From Metridium senile (lineage: Eukaryota; Cnidaria; Anthozoa; Actiniaria; Metridiidae), in NCBI GenBank assembly GCA_949775045.1, contig OX459103.1, positions 951,501-1,015,500 on the forward strand: a stretch of 64,000 bases of DNA. The letters run 5' to 3'. Shown in pieces: positions 25,216 through 39,000 of the stretch. Every line of letters begins with the position of its first letter. Positions within the stretch are counted from its first letter, which is position 1. The notes beneath the pieces were generated by a model that was given only the letters and a program-made list of their open reading frames with translations, did not search any database and had not been told where the DNA came from. The position numbers and the translations under genes are program-made.

Positions 25216-28200
25216 ACATTTAATAAAGCAAACGGCGAACTACATAACGGTGTGGCGAGTAGACTGCCAATGAGACTTTAGTAGAGTTTACATACCTTGA
25301 TTCCCATCTCAAGTAATACTGCTCCCTTCCTAGCTTCATGTCCTTCCATGGCGCTTCAAAGCCGCAATCAGTCTGTTTGTAAACTAGACAAGTACAGAAA
25401 TAAAAACATTGATAAGGACACTGACAACGATGCTACGTACATTTTAATTACAAGCACTTATCGCTAGAATAGAATTGCTATTGTTCAATAGAGCGCAAAC
25501 GCTAGAGTAATCTCCCTTCGTCCGTGCAAGAAAGATGAAGAAGTCGATCAATAAATTAATTCAAACTAATACTTTGCAACAATTGGTTATATGTCATTGT
25601 GTTTGCCTAGATGTGACGGCATCGATACTAACTTTGTTGTTCCTGGTCTTCTAGCCAGCCTGATACTGCAATAACAACATTCAAGCTGTCTTCTCTATCC
25701 ATCTTTTCGAACCCGAACTCTTCAATGCTTCCCATTCTGCGGTTTAGTTTGAGACCTTAGGATTAAAAAGAAATAACACTCGTTGATTCATTTATATCGT
25801 TATACACTTATTTCAGTAAGGTAATTGACGCGGTACCAGAGCGAACGGAGATTGCACGACCGTAAGCTAAGGATTTGCGGTTACGCATACAACATGCATA
25901 CCCTAGTGCTTTTCTAGATTGCTAAGCACATTTTTCAACAGCTTTATTGGGCACGTATTAGTTAAAAATTAGACTTACAAAACAGATTTACAAAACAGAT
26001 TTACTAAATAGACTATTAAAACAGACTAGATGAAAAAGCACAGGACTGATCACATACGATTAATTAAACGAGCCTAATGGGGTTTGCGCGAACGGGACAC
26101 AGGTCCTATGCGAGGCGCACCCCCATTGTAAATAACAATAAAACTAGATCTAGAACTTACAAAACAAATTTACAAAACAGACTAAGGTATTCATTTCTAT
26201 ATGGGGCCGTTGTTGTGCAGTAAATTGGTTTTCTGCGACAAAAGATGTATAAAGAATAAATATCAAAGACCCACAATTCCTTTAGGGCGTGCAATTGCAG
26301 TTCGCCATTCAACGTTCACTCCGTCAAACCTTTCTGAAACAAGTGTAACTACTAACTAGTCGCCGAGATATTTTCGAGATACTCTCGGAATACTTTCGAG
26401 ATACTGTCGGGACGCTCTAGGGGAATATTTGATTTATCTCGGAAAAACGTACATCGGAAAACCTTCGGAACTTTTTATAAACGCATTAAAAATACTTTGG
26501 GGAACCTATCGGCTAACCATCGGGATATTATCGGATGTCGTGCTTTATCTGTCAATCCCACTCCTGCCGCACCAAATAAGGAAGTGACTATTGCAATTCC
26601 TTGAAAGGATCCCAACGCAACGGCAATGCTACTACCAAATATAGTACCAGCACCAGCAGCCAAGAAGGGCGCTGCCAGACCACCAGTCAGACCTGAACAC
26701 AACAAGACTTTATTGTCATAGATGGAAGACTACGTTAAGATTTATGATCATCATCATTTGACTGCAGCAGTCGCGCACATTGTTGGAGAGTAAAAATTAT
26801 TTATTATTATTATTATTGTATATATATCTTCGTGTGTGACGAACGCCTCTAAGATAGGCATCACCATAAGTATATGTTGTGGCTAGTAAGTAGCTGGATA
26901 ACAGGATATTGCGTTAGTACCGATCATTATAAAACCAAAGATTGACAATGTAACTAGTACTTCGCACTATATAACCCTTGTAACTTGGACACTACCGGGA
27001 CTAGGACTGTAGTTTAACGTGTACTAGAAAGTACGGACCTAAGTAAGGATAGTGGTTTTGTAAGGAATTCCTTCTACCGACCACACCAACTAAGGAAAGT
27101 CCTTCTGGTCGAGCTGGTTGAGCCCTAGACGTCGCATGTTCACTCTATAACGAGTCAATCAGTTGCAAATCCGTGTGTCTTCACTTGTTGCCTAATCTTG
27201 AGTGAGTTAACAACATGAATCGAAACATTTTCATGTTCAATAAGAGATGAATATATAATGATGACGATATTGATGATAAAAAGTATGACTGTAATGATAT
27301 TGATGACGAATAAAATAATTATTGATACCTATCAGTGCACCGCCACCAAGTGCACCAAGACCAATTAACAACCCTCGTTTCAACTTCCTTGAAGATTGTT
27401 GCTTTGCTCGCTGCTTCCCATCTTCACTAAGGGTATTGAACATTGAACACTTGATAAGAATGGATGAATGAATGAATGTAAGAATGAATAAGTAAATGAG
27501 TGGACAGATGAATCGGGATGGATAAAGGGATGAATGGATGGGTAGATGGGAATGAAGAGATGAAAGCTGAAATGAATGCATGAGTGGACTTTACATGTAT
27601 AATTTATTCAAGGTTCAATTGTACCTTTTCTCCTCATCTTTACAAGTCTTGAGATGACTAACTAGTTCATGTTCTATATCTTCAACAGCAGCTTGTGACA
27701 TACCAAGCTTGTTTGACACACTGGACAAGACAACACGATGACGAGCATCATACTTACCTAAACAATTGCCTAGAAACAAGACAACATGTAAATAGATATA
27801 CCAACAAACAGCATCCAGTAATAGTCAGAAAATGAAATTAAAAGATTACCTGTTTTCAAGGTAAATATAATCAGACTCTGAAAGGAATAAAAAAAATTAA
27901 ATTACAAATGATTAGCAAAAAACGGAATGTATTGCTAAGAACAAACAAGAACATTTCTCATTTATATACCGTCTTTATCCACGCCAAAATTCACATCAAA
28001 GTTATAATATTGGTATTCATATATTTATATATCATTACATATTTACGTAGGCATCTGTTTATGTTTACTAAATAATTAATGTATATGTTATAACACTGAC
28101 AGTACTGTTATTACCTGAGCAATACAGGCAAGGTTTTCATCTTTATAACCACATCTTTTCTTTAGATTGCTGACCAGTATGCTAGAGTTGTTAGCAGAGT

Positions 28201-28317
28201 TAATGTCTGTCTGTATGTCTTTATCAATGCCAGATATTAATGAATCAGTAACATTTTTCTGAGCTGTTGACAAACAAGAAACAACAGTCAGAATTTTTTT
28301 TTCATGTGTACAAGTGT

Positions 28318-28497
28318 ATAGGCTGCGTCGGTGTTTGATATAAACGATAGGTAATAGAATGAAATTTGTAACACCGTAAAAAATATTGACCTAACTTTAT
28401 TGACGTTTCGAGCTTTAGCCCTTCGTATAACGTCAGTAAAGTTAGGTCAACATTTTTTACGGTGTTACAAATTTCATTATATTACCTATCGTATAAT
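28318..28497. mobile_element. MITE with GTAACACCGTAAAAAATxTTGA arms, member 2
   Basis: Longer and more symmetrical copy of the element at 18,116; arms of about 70 bp around gacgtttcgagctttagccc. In copy 1 intron 2. Confidence 0.7.
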
Positions 28498-29470
28498 AGT
28501 AATCATTATGGTATAAGTAATAAGTTGTACTATGTACTACGAGTATCAAAGATATGCCTATTGTTCTGTTGCAATCTCAACCTGTTAAAAAAAGGAAAAA
28601 ATCTCGCGCTTATCAAAGTCTTTTGTTACTTCTCACCTACAATACCATATATATGGTAATGGCATTGTTTTCAAGATTGCATACGGTATTTCTGATACAA
28701 TTTTGTTTTAATTGTATTGATAAGATTGGCATCGTGACATGTACGGAGGTATGTACTGTATTCGCCTGCATAGCTAGCTGGCCCTTGCAATTGGGGGATT
28801 TGGCTTCCGCTTCCCCTTCCCCTTTCCCCCAGAGCCAGGCTACGCAGGCTAGTACTGTATATAGCGGCAGCCAATAAATAAGGGTGCCATTTTAAGCTCT
28901 CATCCGTCTTAGAACAGAACTGGATAGGCCCTATATAAATAAATATTTGTTATTATTACCTTCTTTTGGAAAACACAGATATTTGATGAAGTCACAGATA
29001 AACTTTTTGACAAATGGCCTGTTGATAGTTCAAAAACAAAATATCAGGATTTTATACAGCTACTTAAAAAACGTTGAATAGTGTATTCCAAGACCAAAGG
29101 GCATTGTGGGTCTCGTCAATTTGACATAAAAAATAATTAAACAGCGATATTTGCTCCCCATAACTAGCTCGTATATTGTTTTGAATGAAATGCACTAAGA
29201 ATAAAATAACTAATTATCATTGATTTTACTTTAAACAATATTACATGACCCAAAATGCATTTCGGTCTTGCAATGCACTATTCAGTATTCAATATTCTAA
29301 GTTTTTTGAAAAAGCTGTAGATAAATCATAATTATGTCTGGTTAAAAAAATATATATATATATATTCATATCTTTAAATTATTACAATGACATTGAATGT
29401 GTAGACCATTAATTCACTTAGGAATAGATGATTATTATCATCATTATCAACATTATCATTATTATTATTG

Positions 29471-29802
29471 TAATTGCCCTATTTCACTATAACTTCACAT
29501 TAAAACATTCTATTGTTCTAACGCTAAGGATCATGGTCGCCAGTGGGGGACATATTCATAACAACAATACAAGAATACACGATAAAATTGCATGTACAAG
29601 ACGGATAGGAAAGAAATGACAACAAAATGCCATAAATATGAAAGTATCACATAGACACATAACATATAAATTACATAAAAATTAGATAATTTGAAGCTCA
29701 ATTTTCAAAGAGAAAGAAGATCTAGTTGAAATTACCATTGTTTTCGGCGATTCTATCCCCCACTAAAACACATCGTGACGTCATAATGAAATAGGGCAAT
29801 TA
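29471..29802. mobile_element. MITE with TAATTGCCCTATTTCA ends, copy 1 intron 1
   Basis: taattgccctatttcacta at the left, tgaaatagggcaattaa at the right; 332 bp, no coding signal. Confidence 0.65.
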
Positions 29803-30030
29803 ATATCATCGTTGTGATAGACCTCACCATAATATTATTGATGGTAATTAAGGAAAAAGTTTCTCATTATTACCAGCATCACTTTCTTATTTATTTGACA
29901 AAATGTTTCTCTTTTTATTCATTTTCAATCTCTTTTTCTAAAACTATTTTTAGTTTAACTAATTAATTAATAACTAAATTAATTTTGATGTTTCTACTTT
30001 TAAAATAGAGATAGCCTCAATCCCCAGAGC

Positions 30031-30175
30031 TAGAGTACAAACACTAAAAGTGTGCAATACTTTGCACTATTTACCACTAAATAGTGTTGATTAAACAATA
30101 GAGAACAATAGAATTAGCATAATTTAGCAGTATTTAGTGGTATTTATGTTGCACACTTTTAATGTTTGTACTCTA
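30031..30175. mobile_element. AGAGTACAAACA-ended MITE, member 3
   Basis: Inverted orientation relative to member 2, same 145-bp length and ends, in copy 1 intron 1. Confidence 0.78.
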
Positions 30176-30612
30176 GCTATGCAGGCTCAATTAAATAGAG
30201 AAAGTGAAAGAAAAGTAAAAAATGATATGTACTTGTACTTCACTAACTAAGAGAGAAAGTGAAAGGGATATTCTAAAAGTAATTATAAGAAATGGTAAAT
30301 GATATTTACAGTATGTTATCCAGTTTCGTGACAGTACCAGTATCGTGACACAAATATATAAAAGTCATTATTATCGACAGTTATTTGATATTTCAAAAAA
30401 AAAACAAAGACTACAGAGAAAACACTGAACATTTAGCTTCAGTATGCATGTTTTGACGGGCTTTTACATGCAAGGATTCTTCGAAGAGAAGCAATTGTTG
30501 ACAGAGTAGCGGAGGTTTCCTGGCTAAAATGTATGACTTTTACTGCGCAGTAAAATGATTTTGATGTATGCAAAAATATTAGATACATAATATTTACTCG
30601 GTTTTAAGATAA

Positions 30613-32120
30613 GGTGCCCAGTTTCGTGACACGCAAATACCAGTGATTACAAAAAGCCCGAATACACTGACAAATATTGGCTTGAAAAGAAATCATGGCT
30701 GGAAATTGTTTGAAAACACACATGTTATGAATTCTGTTCGTTTAGTGAATCAAGCTTTGCTTTTGCTATGGAACACTACTGGGCAGATAAAGTCACCTTT
30801 TCAGATCGTTTCAGCATAGTTAATAGAGGGGCTATTAAGGTGGTAGGATTGGATAAAATTGATTTTTTATATTCAACTTAATTTCATAGCAGCAAAGAAG
30901 ATAAAATTTACTTTTCAGAAATGTAAAGAAAGGTGTACATGTGAAATTTCACAGCTAAGGTGTCAATATGGCACAGGAAACCCAGAGTTGAAATCAGACT
31001 TTTCTCAAAATAACTCGATACTATTATTTCTGTTAAACAAACGATTATCATATCCATAAACTACATTAAAAAAGGAAACTTTTCACCGCAGCCCGGAGCA
31101 AAAGGACTTATATTTTAAAAATGAGCGATATTTGACTTAAAATGGCTCGTACAATTTGGCTATTGATTCTTTCATTCCGGGCTGCGGTGAAAACCTTTCT
31201 TTATCCCTAAATTAAATGTTTAGCAAGTTTCAAATTTTTCTGTTAAGTTTCATGAATTTTACAGTCATTACAACACCATTGATTCCATAATACACCGTTT
31301 AAATTGGCCGTCAAAAGCTTAAATCACGTCGAATATCCGCCATTTTGTTTCATGTCAAAGGAAGTCAATGCTGCTTCGATACCCGATCGATAAAAGCCCG
31401 TAAAAGCCCGAATATCAACGATAAATTCTCGATTTGTATTGCGAAGCGACTCCGAAGCCACACGAGGTATAAACACATGGCGTAATGCTTTTAAGACAAC
31501 GTGTAACGCAATATTTGAAACTTGATCTTTTCAATTTTATCCGTTCAAAACAAGGCCTAAACTACTGCTGGAAGTCTTAAACCTTTGTAGCTTGATCTAA
31601 ATACTTTCCTAAAGTGTTTTATAATCAAAATATGTGTTTAAAAGAAGGATTTTTCTAGTTCTAAGTATATCGTGATTACTAAATTACTTGTCAACATCGC
31701 GCCCTAGAGGTCACAGTGTTGAGTTTTCTCTCAAATTTCAACAAAAATAACATGCTTGGATACAAGGTTTTTCGCTGTTTATTCTGTTGTTCGTGAAAGA
31801 GTGGAAGTTTAACCCAGCCAAACTGAATTGAATATTTATAAAGCATTCAGAAACGGTAAAAAATGACAAGTTTGTTATCCAATCCTACTACCTTAACTAT
31901 GGTTTCAGTATGCAAATTAAGTTGATAAGTAGCGTGACTGAAACATTTCAAGTAGTTTCATATTCCAAAATTCTCACAAAATTAAATAAAGAACAATCCA
32001 AATGTTAGGCTAAATATAGTTAAAGGTAAGAAAATATGTTTTTGATTTGTTTTATCGAATTTTGTTGTGAATTACTTTGAAAACAATGCATATTTACAAC
32101 GTGTCACGAAACTGGGCACC
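30613..32120. mobile_element. Outer inverted-repeat element in copy 1 intron 1
   Basis: The sequence ggtgcccagtttcgtgacac at the left end matches gtgtcacgaaactgggcacc at the right end (20 of 20). The TTTCGTGACA core also occurs at about 30,326 and 32,279, outside these ends. The interior is largely the nested TTAA element. Confidence 0.65.
30839..31892. mobile_element. Second TTAA-flanked element, nested in copy 1 intron 1
   Basis: TTAA at 30,835 and 31,893 flank inverted termini GGTGGTAGGATTGGATAA. The 1054-bp interior has no long open frame and holds a further hairpin at 31,079-31,195 (ttttcaccgcagcccgga and its complement). The whole sits inside another inverted pair at 30,613-30,632 and 32,101-32,120. 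Confidence 0.7.
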
Positions 32121-32629
32121 CAAGTTGCCGTCGAAATATTCCTTTTATTTTATTAAATTGAAATATTCGAAGAACTGTCTGCATCATGATTATTTTACCT
32201 GATAAATTTGCCTTTGTATGACAAAATTTCATAGAGTTATTTTTCTCTGTAGAGAAGATATAGTATTTACAAACTGAAGTGTCACGAAAACCCAACCAAC
32301 AACTAATCCTTTAATAGCAACGGACTAGTTGATACTTTATAGGGGGTATGCTAGCTTCGTATCTTTTGAGTAGTTTAACAGTTATTTCAAAGATAAATTA
32401 TTCATTTTGAGTGGTTCGTCTAATGTTTAATACCAGTCACAAAATCGAATTACCTTTCATGGTTTTCACCGTAAAGTGAACAAAGTTCTAACCAACAAAG
32501 CTTTACTAATGCAATCTTTCCCTCATCGCTGAGTATTTCATTGATGTTGGTGTTGTTATTGCTCTTTCGCTTCAAGTCCACTTCCTGTTTCTGCGCCATA
32601 TTGAGACCTGGACACACATACTATGGCTA

Positions 32630-32646
32630 TCACAGGGAACCCAATT
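32630..32646 (-). promoter_or_regulatory. Conserved 5' flank block of the TMCO4-like copies
   Basis: A cacagggaaccca block lies some 40-60 bp upstream of the start codon in all three copies (about 32,632, 40,801 and 58,676 on the + strand). Surrounding bases are much less alike. It may be 5' UTR or core promoter. Function is inferred only from its conservation. Confidence 0.4.
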
Positions 32647-32661
32647 CAAGCAGGACTAAAC

Positions 32662-32708
32662 ACTAAGCACACTTCCATGAAACTCGCGTGTTTGAGCTGT
32701 ATTTCACA
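32662..32708 (-). pseudogene. Orphan remnant of TMCO4-like last-exon terminus
   Basis: The bases ctaagcacacttccatgaaa onward match the end of the copy 1 tail at 20,904-20,945 (the VSWKSA-stop end). Here they sit 5' of copy 1 and 3' of copy 2. The simplest reading is that they are the ancestral end of copy 2, left behind after its tail shortened. One base is missing relative to copy 1. Confidence 0.6.
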
Positions 32709-33021
32709 TATATTTTTTGTTTCAGTGAATTTCAGCTTAATTAGTTTCAGTCAATCAGCATCTATATTTTTGAAGTTTGTTATTACAAATATAATTCCAT
32801 AAACAGATTTGTTATGACAAATAGCTTTTAATAAATACTCGATAATCGATAAATAATAGATTTTATAGTATTTTAATTATAAATTATCGACATTTTCTAT
32901 TTTTAGGTGTAAACCTAGTAATCAATTATATATTATGTATCCCCACTTTCGTAAGATTTTTCCAATTTGCACAATCCTGTTGTAGTCGTTCGGTTGCTAA
33001 ATTTGATTTAACTCAAAGGTG

Positions 33022-36000
33022 TTATGAAGGGCCTTCCTGGGATGGAGTATCTACATCACATGTATCTTGTGGAACAAGAGTCCTTTTGTCAGAGGTTACC
33101 AAGTTAGTTTTGGCTTGATTTAACTCGGAAGTGTCACCCAGGACTGGAGTATTTGCATTACAAATATCTTGAAGGTCACCGTCACTTTTGTTAGAGTTTT
33201 TTAGGTTCACTGTATTTAATAAACTTGAAGAATCCTCTCGTTGTCCAAATGATAACATTTTTTCAGAGTGTTCCTGTATTTTGTCTTGTTCTTGAGGGAC
33301 GGAAGAACCTGTTTCCTCACTTTCCACAGAAGCAGCAGCAGCAGTTTCTTTAAGAGTTTCGTTCAGGTCGAGCAGGTCACATGATGTTAAAGAGATTCCC
33401 GAGTCTTCGCTACTGCTGACATCAACGTCTAAAGGACAGACTCCGCCCTTAGCCACAGCTTCAAGGATTTCTTGTATTTTATCCGAGTTACAGTAGTCGG
33501 TGTGACGCTTGACCTGAAATAAGAGAGTATAACTGTTATTGAATATGTATAACATTCATACTGTCGTGATCATCATTAGTATCGATATATACACGTTATG
33601 ATCATCATCATTATTATAATAGGCCCTTTGCAGCTAAAGGTCACGTGACCCACCTACATTAAATCCATCAGCAATGCCAAATTGATGTCCAGAAATGGAA
33701 AGAGCATGTCGACATTAGCAATAAGTCAAAATTTCACTGTTTGATTCTAAATACATAAAAAATAGCAAGGAGCATAAAATGGCCGGGATATTTTCTATTT
33801 TCTGAAGGCTTGCTCTCCTGTTTTATTTTCACATACGAACGGCCTTAAAAAATACCCCATTTTAAGTGTTTTTTTTTATGCCATTTTATATGTATTTAGA
33901 ATCAAGAGATGAAATTTCAAATTTTTGCTGATGTCAGCATGCTCTTTCCATTTCTGGACATCATTTTGGCACAGCTGATGGATTTAAGGTAGGTGGGTTC
34001 ACGTGACCTCTTGCTGCAAAGGGCCTATTATAATCTTCTCCAAAACCACCATCGTCATCATCGATCTTCACTATCATTATCATCTTTACTTTACTCGTGG
34101 CCGGTACTGTATATATATCATCGTTATCATCATCACAATAATAATCTTCAAAACCACCATTGTTATCAATATCCTCCATCCTGACTATCACCATTATCAT
34201 AATAGTTTTTATCATTTCCATTATCATCATCATCGTCGACGTCATCATTATGACAGTTATCACCATCATCACATTCATCATGCTAACATTCAGCATTACC
34301 ATCGTCACATTGGTCATCTCATTCATCATTGCCATCATTATCACATTCAGCATCACCATCATCACATTGCTCATCTCAGTCATCATTATCATCTCATTCA
34401 TCATTGCCATCATTATCACATTCATCATCACAACCATCACATTGATCATTGCCATCATTATCACATTCAGCATCACCATCATCACATTGATCATCTCAGT
34501 CATCATTATCATCTCATTCATCATTGCAATCAACATCTCACTCATCATTACCATCACATTCATCATCATCATCATCACCATCATTATCACCATCATCACA
34601 TTCAAATAATACTTACTATCTGATCCAGATTAACGTTAAACATACGTCTGTTTTTCCACATCACTGGTTTAAGACCTGCAACTTTTCCCTGGACAGAAGC
34701 AGCGCGATAAACAAACTTTAACAACCAGTCACCCCTGTATTAATAGCAAATACGTAACGTAAGTAAGTATAAAAATCAGTAGAAAAGTGTAAAATTGTGG
34801 TATATTTTCCCGGGGGACTCCCTTAGAAAATGGAGGTGCTCGACGGACCTTTTAGTGTCGAAAATAGGACCCTCGAGTACCTTTTAGGGTCTCAAACTGG
34901 CATCATACCTTTTAGGGCCAGTTTTCAAACTTAAGATTATACATATATTGAAAAATGTTTAAATGTGTACCTCTTACGGTCTAAAATCAGTATCTGAGTT
35001 AATTTATGCGTACCTTTTAGGGTCATTTTCAAAGCCGTCCGTCCAGCACCCCTATCCATTTTTGAAGGGAGCCCCCCCCCCCCCCCCCCCCCCGGTATAT
35101 TTTCCAAAATTTCTGACCATTCGTTATTAGACAGCATTTGAAAATCGATCCCAATAGATGATTTACATTGTAAAGTGCATTTGAAGATGTTCTATAGTAA
35201 ACTGTTATTACTGTTATTAATCATTAATATTGATTATCAATACGTTAAATCAAGGCAAATACCTGCAATAACAGTTTACAATTTTTCCAGCGATAACTTT
35301 CTCCAGTCCTTTCCATTCCTCTGGGTCGCCAGTAACTGGTGCTCCGATCAAGATCACATCTTGTATGATCCAATCACTGTCTGGATAGTAAAACAAAAGG
35401 ACCAACACTCGTTAAAATTGTTTCGTGTGTATAGATATGTTTTAGTTGAGAAATTGATTGTTTTTATATATATATAAAGAGGGTTGCAAGATTGCATATT
35501 ACACATAAATTATATACCTATTTCAAAAATCGTTGTTGCAAACAAAGCCACAGTCCACACTCTAAAGTCTGCTAAGGATGTCGGCATTTCTTCTCTTGTT
35601 ATCGATTTATTCATAGCATACTTTGTTTGTACGTGTTTGTGGTATATGAACATAACAAGTTTTGCAGTGACAGATGATGAAACAAATATTTATTTCAAAA
35701 GCGCGTAATGAATCACACATTCAGTTCATATTACCGACATCCTTTGCAGGCTTCAGATTGTGGTCTGTAGCTTCCGCTGCGACAACGATTTTTGAAATAG
35801 GTGTATATTATAGCGTTCCTACGTCTTCCCTGATAGCAGAGGTTTCAACCGTACCATTCTAGCAGGGAAAACTACTTCACCCGAGGCCACCGCAACAAAC
35901 TAGAATTGAAATTTTTGAGAAAAAAAAACAAACAAACAAAAACTAGCTGTGAGTTCTTACAGACTACTTTCTTATGAGTTTATGAGATTATAACGTACCT

Positions 36001-39000
36001 TTCATTTTGGCCATTGCTTTCAGGCAGTGGAATATTACACGTGCTCCGAAACTAAAGCCAACCAATGTGACAGGACGCTTACCCTGACAACATGAAATAA
36101 ACATTAACTTAAAGGCTTCCTTGGAAATCTTCAATTGTTTCCAAGTGCGTCATATATAGGAATAAAACATCCAGAAAAAAAAAACAATAAGAGAGAACAC
36201 GTATTTAGATATTTCTAAATATCGTTTCACTAGCGTGAAAATAAATATAAAAGGTAAAACTTTCTAACAAGACTTACATGATGTTTCTCCATCAAGATAT
36301 AAGCAAGGTATTTTCCTACTTCCACAGATCTCGAAGCGCACACGCCCCATGGGTTATCGATAACGTAGCCAAACTTAAGAATAGCTAAAGGCCATGCCAC
36401 AGCGCTAGCGATTCCTTGCAGGATTGTGTGTTTGATGACTTGATCTGTTGCATAGCCTAATGCACTGGATGTGAGAAACGATGAAATAGCAGTACCCAAC
36501 TCTTGGAGGTAACTAGAGGACAGACAGGCAGACAGATAGACAAGTAAACAGACAGACAGACAACAAATAAAACAACCAGATAGCAGTACCCAACTCTTGG
36601 AGGTAACTAGAGGACAGACAGGCAGACAGACAAGTAAACAGACAGACAGACAACAAATAAAACAACCAGACAGCAGTACCCAACTCTTGGAGGTAACTAG
36701 AGGATAGACACACATGTGAACAGACAGACAGACAACAAATAAAACAACGAGATAGCGCTGATTCAACTCAAGAAGACATTAGCCTGCATAGCTGACTCTG
36801 GGAGGAGGGGCCGGGAGAAGGTGAGGGGAAAGGGGAGGTAGATGAAATGAAGGGAGAATCTCCTTTCCCCATTTTCTCCCCAAGTCCCTTTCTCTCCCCC
36901 TTATTCCCTCCCCTCACGAGGCTCCCTAAGTCCCTCTCTCTCCCTCCACTTCTTCTCCTCTCCCCTTAGGTAACATAGCACCTTACATTTTTTCATCTAA
37001 AAATGCAATTGTATTTATTTAAAATCAAGGTGTGAATAAAGTATATTTTAAAACCTTAAGAGCCTGGTCACGCAGGCTGTGAAAGCATCTGCAGGATAGA
37101 GAGACAGACAGGTGGACAGAGAGACAGAGAGACAGACAGACCGACAAACACACAGACATCCAATAAAGCAAACGGTATGGCGAGTAAACTGACAATGAAA
37201 CTTTAGTTTCATACCTTGATTCCCATCTCAAGTAATACTGCTCCCTTCCTAGCTTCATCTCCTTCCATGGCGCTTCAAAACCACACTGTTTGAAAACTAG
37301 ACAAGTACAGAAAACATTGATTAAGGACATTGACATCGATGAATATAATGGAAACAATAAGAATTAACAAATAAACATCCGAAGCGTTGGTAAGTATTGC
37401 TCGTTTTAGGGTGTTAGGTACATAAAGTGCAAACACTGGATAAATTTTTCTTCGTCCGTGCAAAAAAAATGAAGTAGTCAATAAATTCAAATTATTAGTT
37501 TGTAACAATTGATACTATGTCACGGTGTTTGTGCACTTACAGCACTAGACGTGAAGGCTTCAATACTAACTTTGTTGTTCCTCCTGGTCTTCCAGCCAGC
37601 CTGATACTGCAATAACAACATTCAAGCTGTCTTCTCTGTCCATCTTTTCGAACGCAAACTCTTCAATACTTCCCATTCTGCGGTTTAGTTTGAGACCTTA
37701 AGATAAAAAAAAAAAAACACGCGTAGATATAGTCGATATAACTACTAACTACTAACTCGCTGAGATACTTTTGTGATGCTTTCGGGATATTTTCGTGATA
37801 CTGTCGGTATACTCTAGGGCAATAATTGGTTAATAATGATAATATCTAATGAGGGAACCTACTCGCAAAGGTGATTTTCAGTAAGTTTATCTCGGAAAAA
37901 CGTACATCGGAAAACCTTCGGATCTTTTTATAAACGCATTAAAAATACTCGGTAACCTATCGGAAAACCATCGGAGTACTATCGGAACATCATCTGCAAC
38001 CTATTGACCAACCTATTGGGAAATAATCGATATATTTTCGGTAACCTATCGGAAAACCCTCGGAGTACTATCGGAACATCGTGTGAATACTATCTGCAAC
38101 CTATTGGGAAATCATCGATATACTTTCGGTAACCTATCGGAAAACCCTCGGAGTACTATCGGAACATCGTGTGAATATTATCTGCAACCTATTGGGAAAT
38201 CATCGATATACTTTCGGCAACCTATCGATTAACCATCAGTATACTATCGGATGTCATACTTTACCTGTCAATCCCACTCCTGCCGCACCAAATAAGGAAG
38301 TGACTATTGCAATTCCTTGAACGGATCCCAACGCAACGGCAATGCTACTACCAAATATGGTACCAACACCAGCAGCCAATAGAGGAGCTGCTAGACCGCC
38401 AGTCAGACCTAGTAAACAGAACAAGATTTTATTGATGATTATGATATTGATGATGATGGTGATAATGATATGGTAATGACTATAAAGGTTATGATAATGA
38501 TGACATCACAATAATAATAATTATTATTATTGATACCTATCAGTGCACCTCCACCAAGTGCACCAAGACCAATTAACAATCCTCGTTTCAACTTCCTTGA
38601 AGATTGTTGTTTTTCTCGCTGCTTCTCTTCTTCACTGAGAGTTTAAATGAATGAATGAAAGGGTGAATAAATGGACAAATGAATGGATGGATGGATGGAT
38701 GGATGGATAGATGGATGGATGGATGGATGGATGGATGGATGGATGGATGGATGGATGGATGGATGGATGGATGGATGGACGGATGGATAAATGGACATGA
38801 ATGAATGGATGGATAAATGAATGAATGAATGGGTGAATAAATGGACAGATGGATGGATGGATGGATGAATGAATGAATGGGTGAATAAATGGACAGATGG
38901 ATGAATGGATGAATGAATGAATGAATGAATGAATGAATGGGTGAATAAATGGATATGAATGGATGGATGGATAAATGAATGAATGAATGGATGGGTGGAT

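Larger units (their letters stand above)
21224..32599 (-). pseudogene. TMCO4-like: TMCO4-like gene, copy 1: exon 7 splice donor lost and C-terminal tail frameshifted
   Basis: Exons by homology to the two other copies (high to low): 32599-32454, 29018-28960, 28263-28115, 27877-27850, 27757-27625, 27426-27329, 26692-26549, 25755-25633, 25383-25296, 24764-24530, 24035-23951, 23267-23150, 22760-22643, 21505-21224. The start MAQKQEVD matches the other copies. If spliced normally it gives 601 residues, with the glycine/alanine-rich membrane hairpin in exon 7 and the GFSFG nucleophile elbow in exon 11. Two defects: after exon 7 (ends 26549) the intron starts AT instead of the GT seen in copies 2 and 3, and a 2-base insertion near 21230 gives an early TGA after SPEQR. 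The lost tail is still readable in another frame at 21208-20900. Retention into intron 7 would stop at 26475. It may still be transcribed with another donor, so pseudogene is an inference. Confidence 0.82.
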
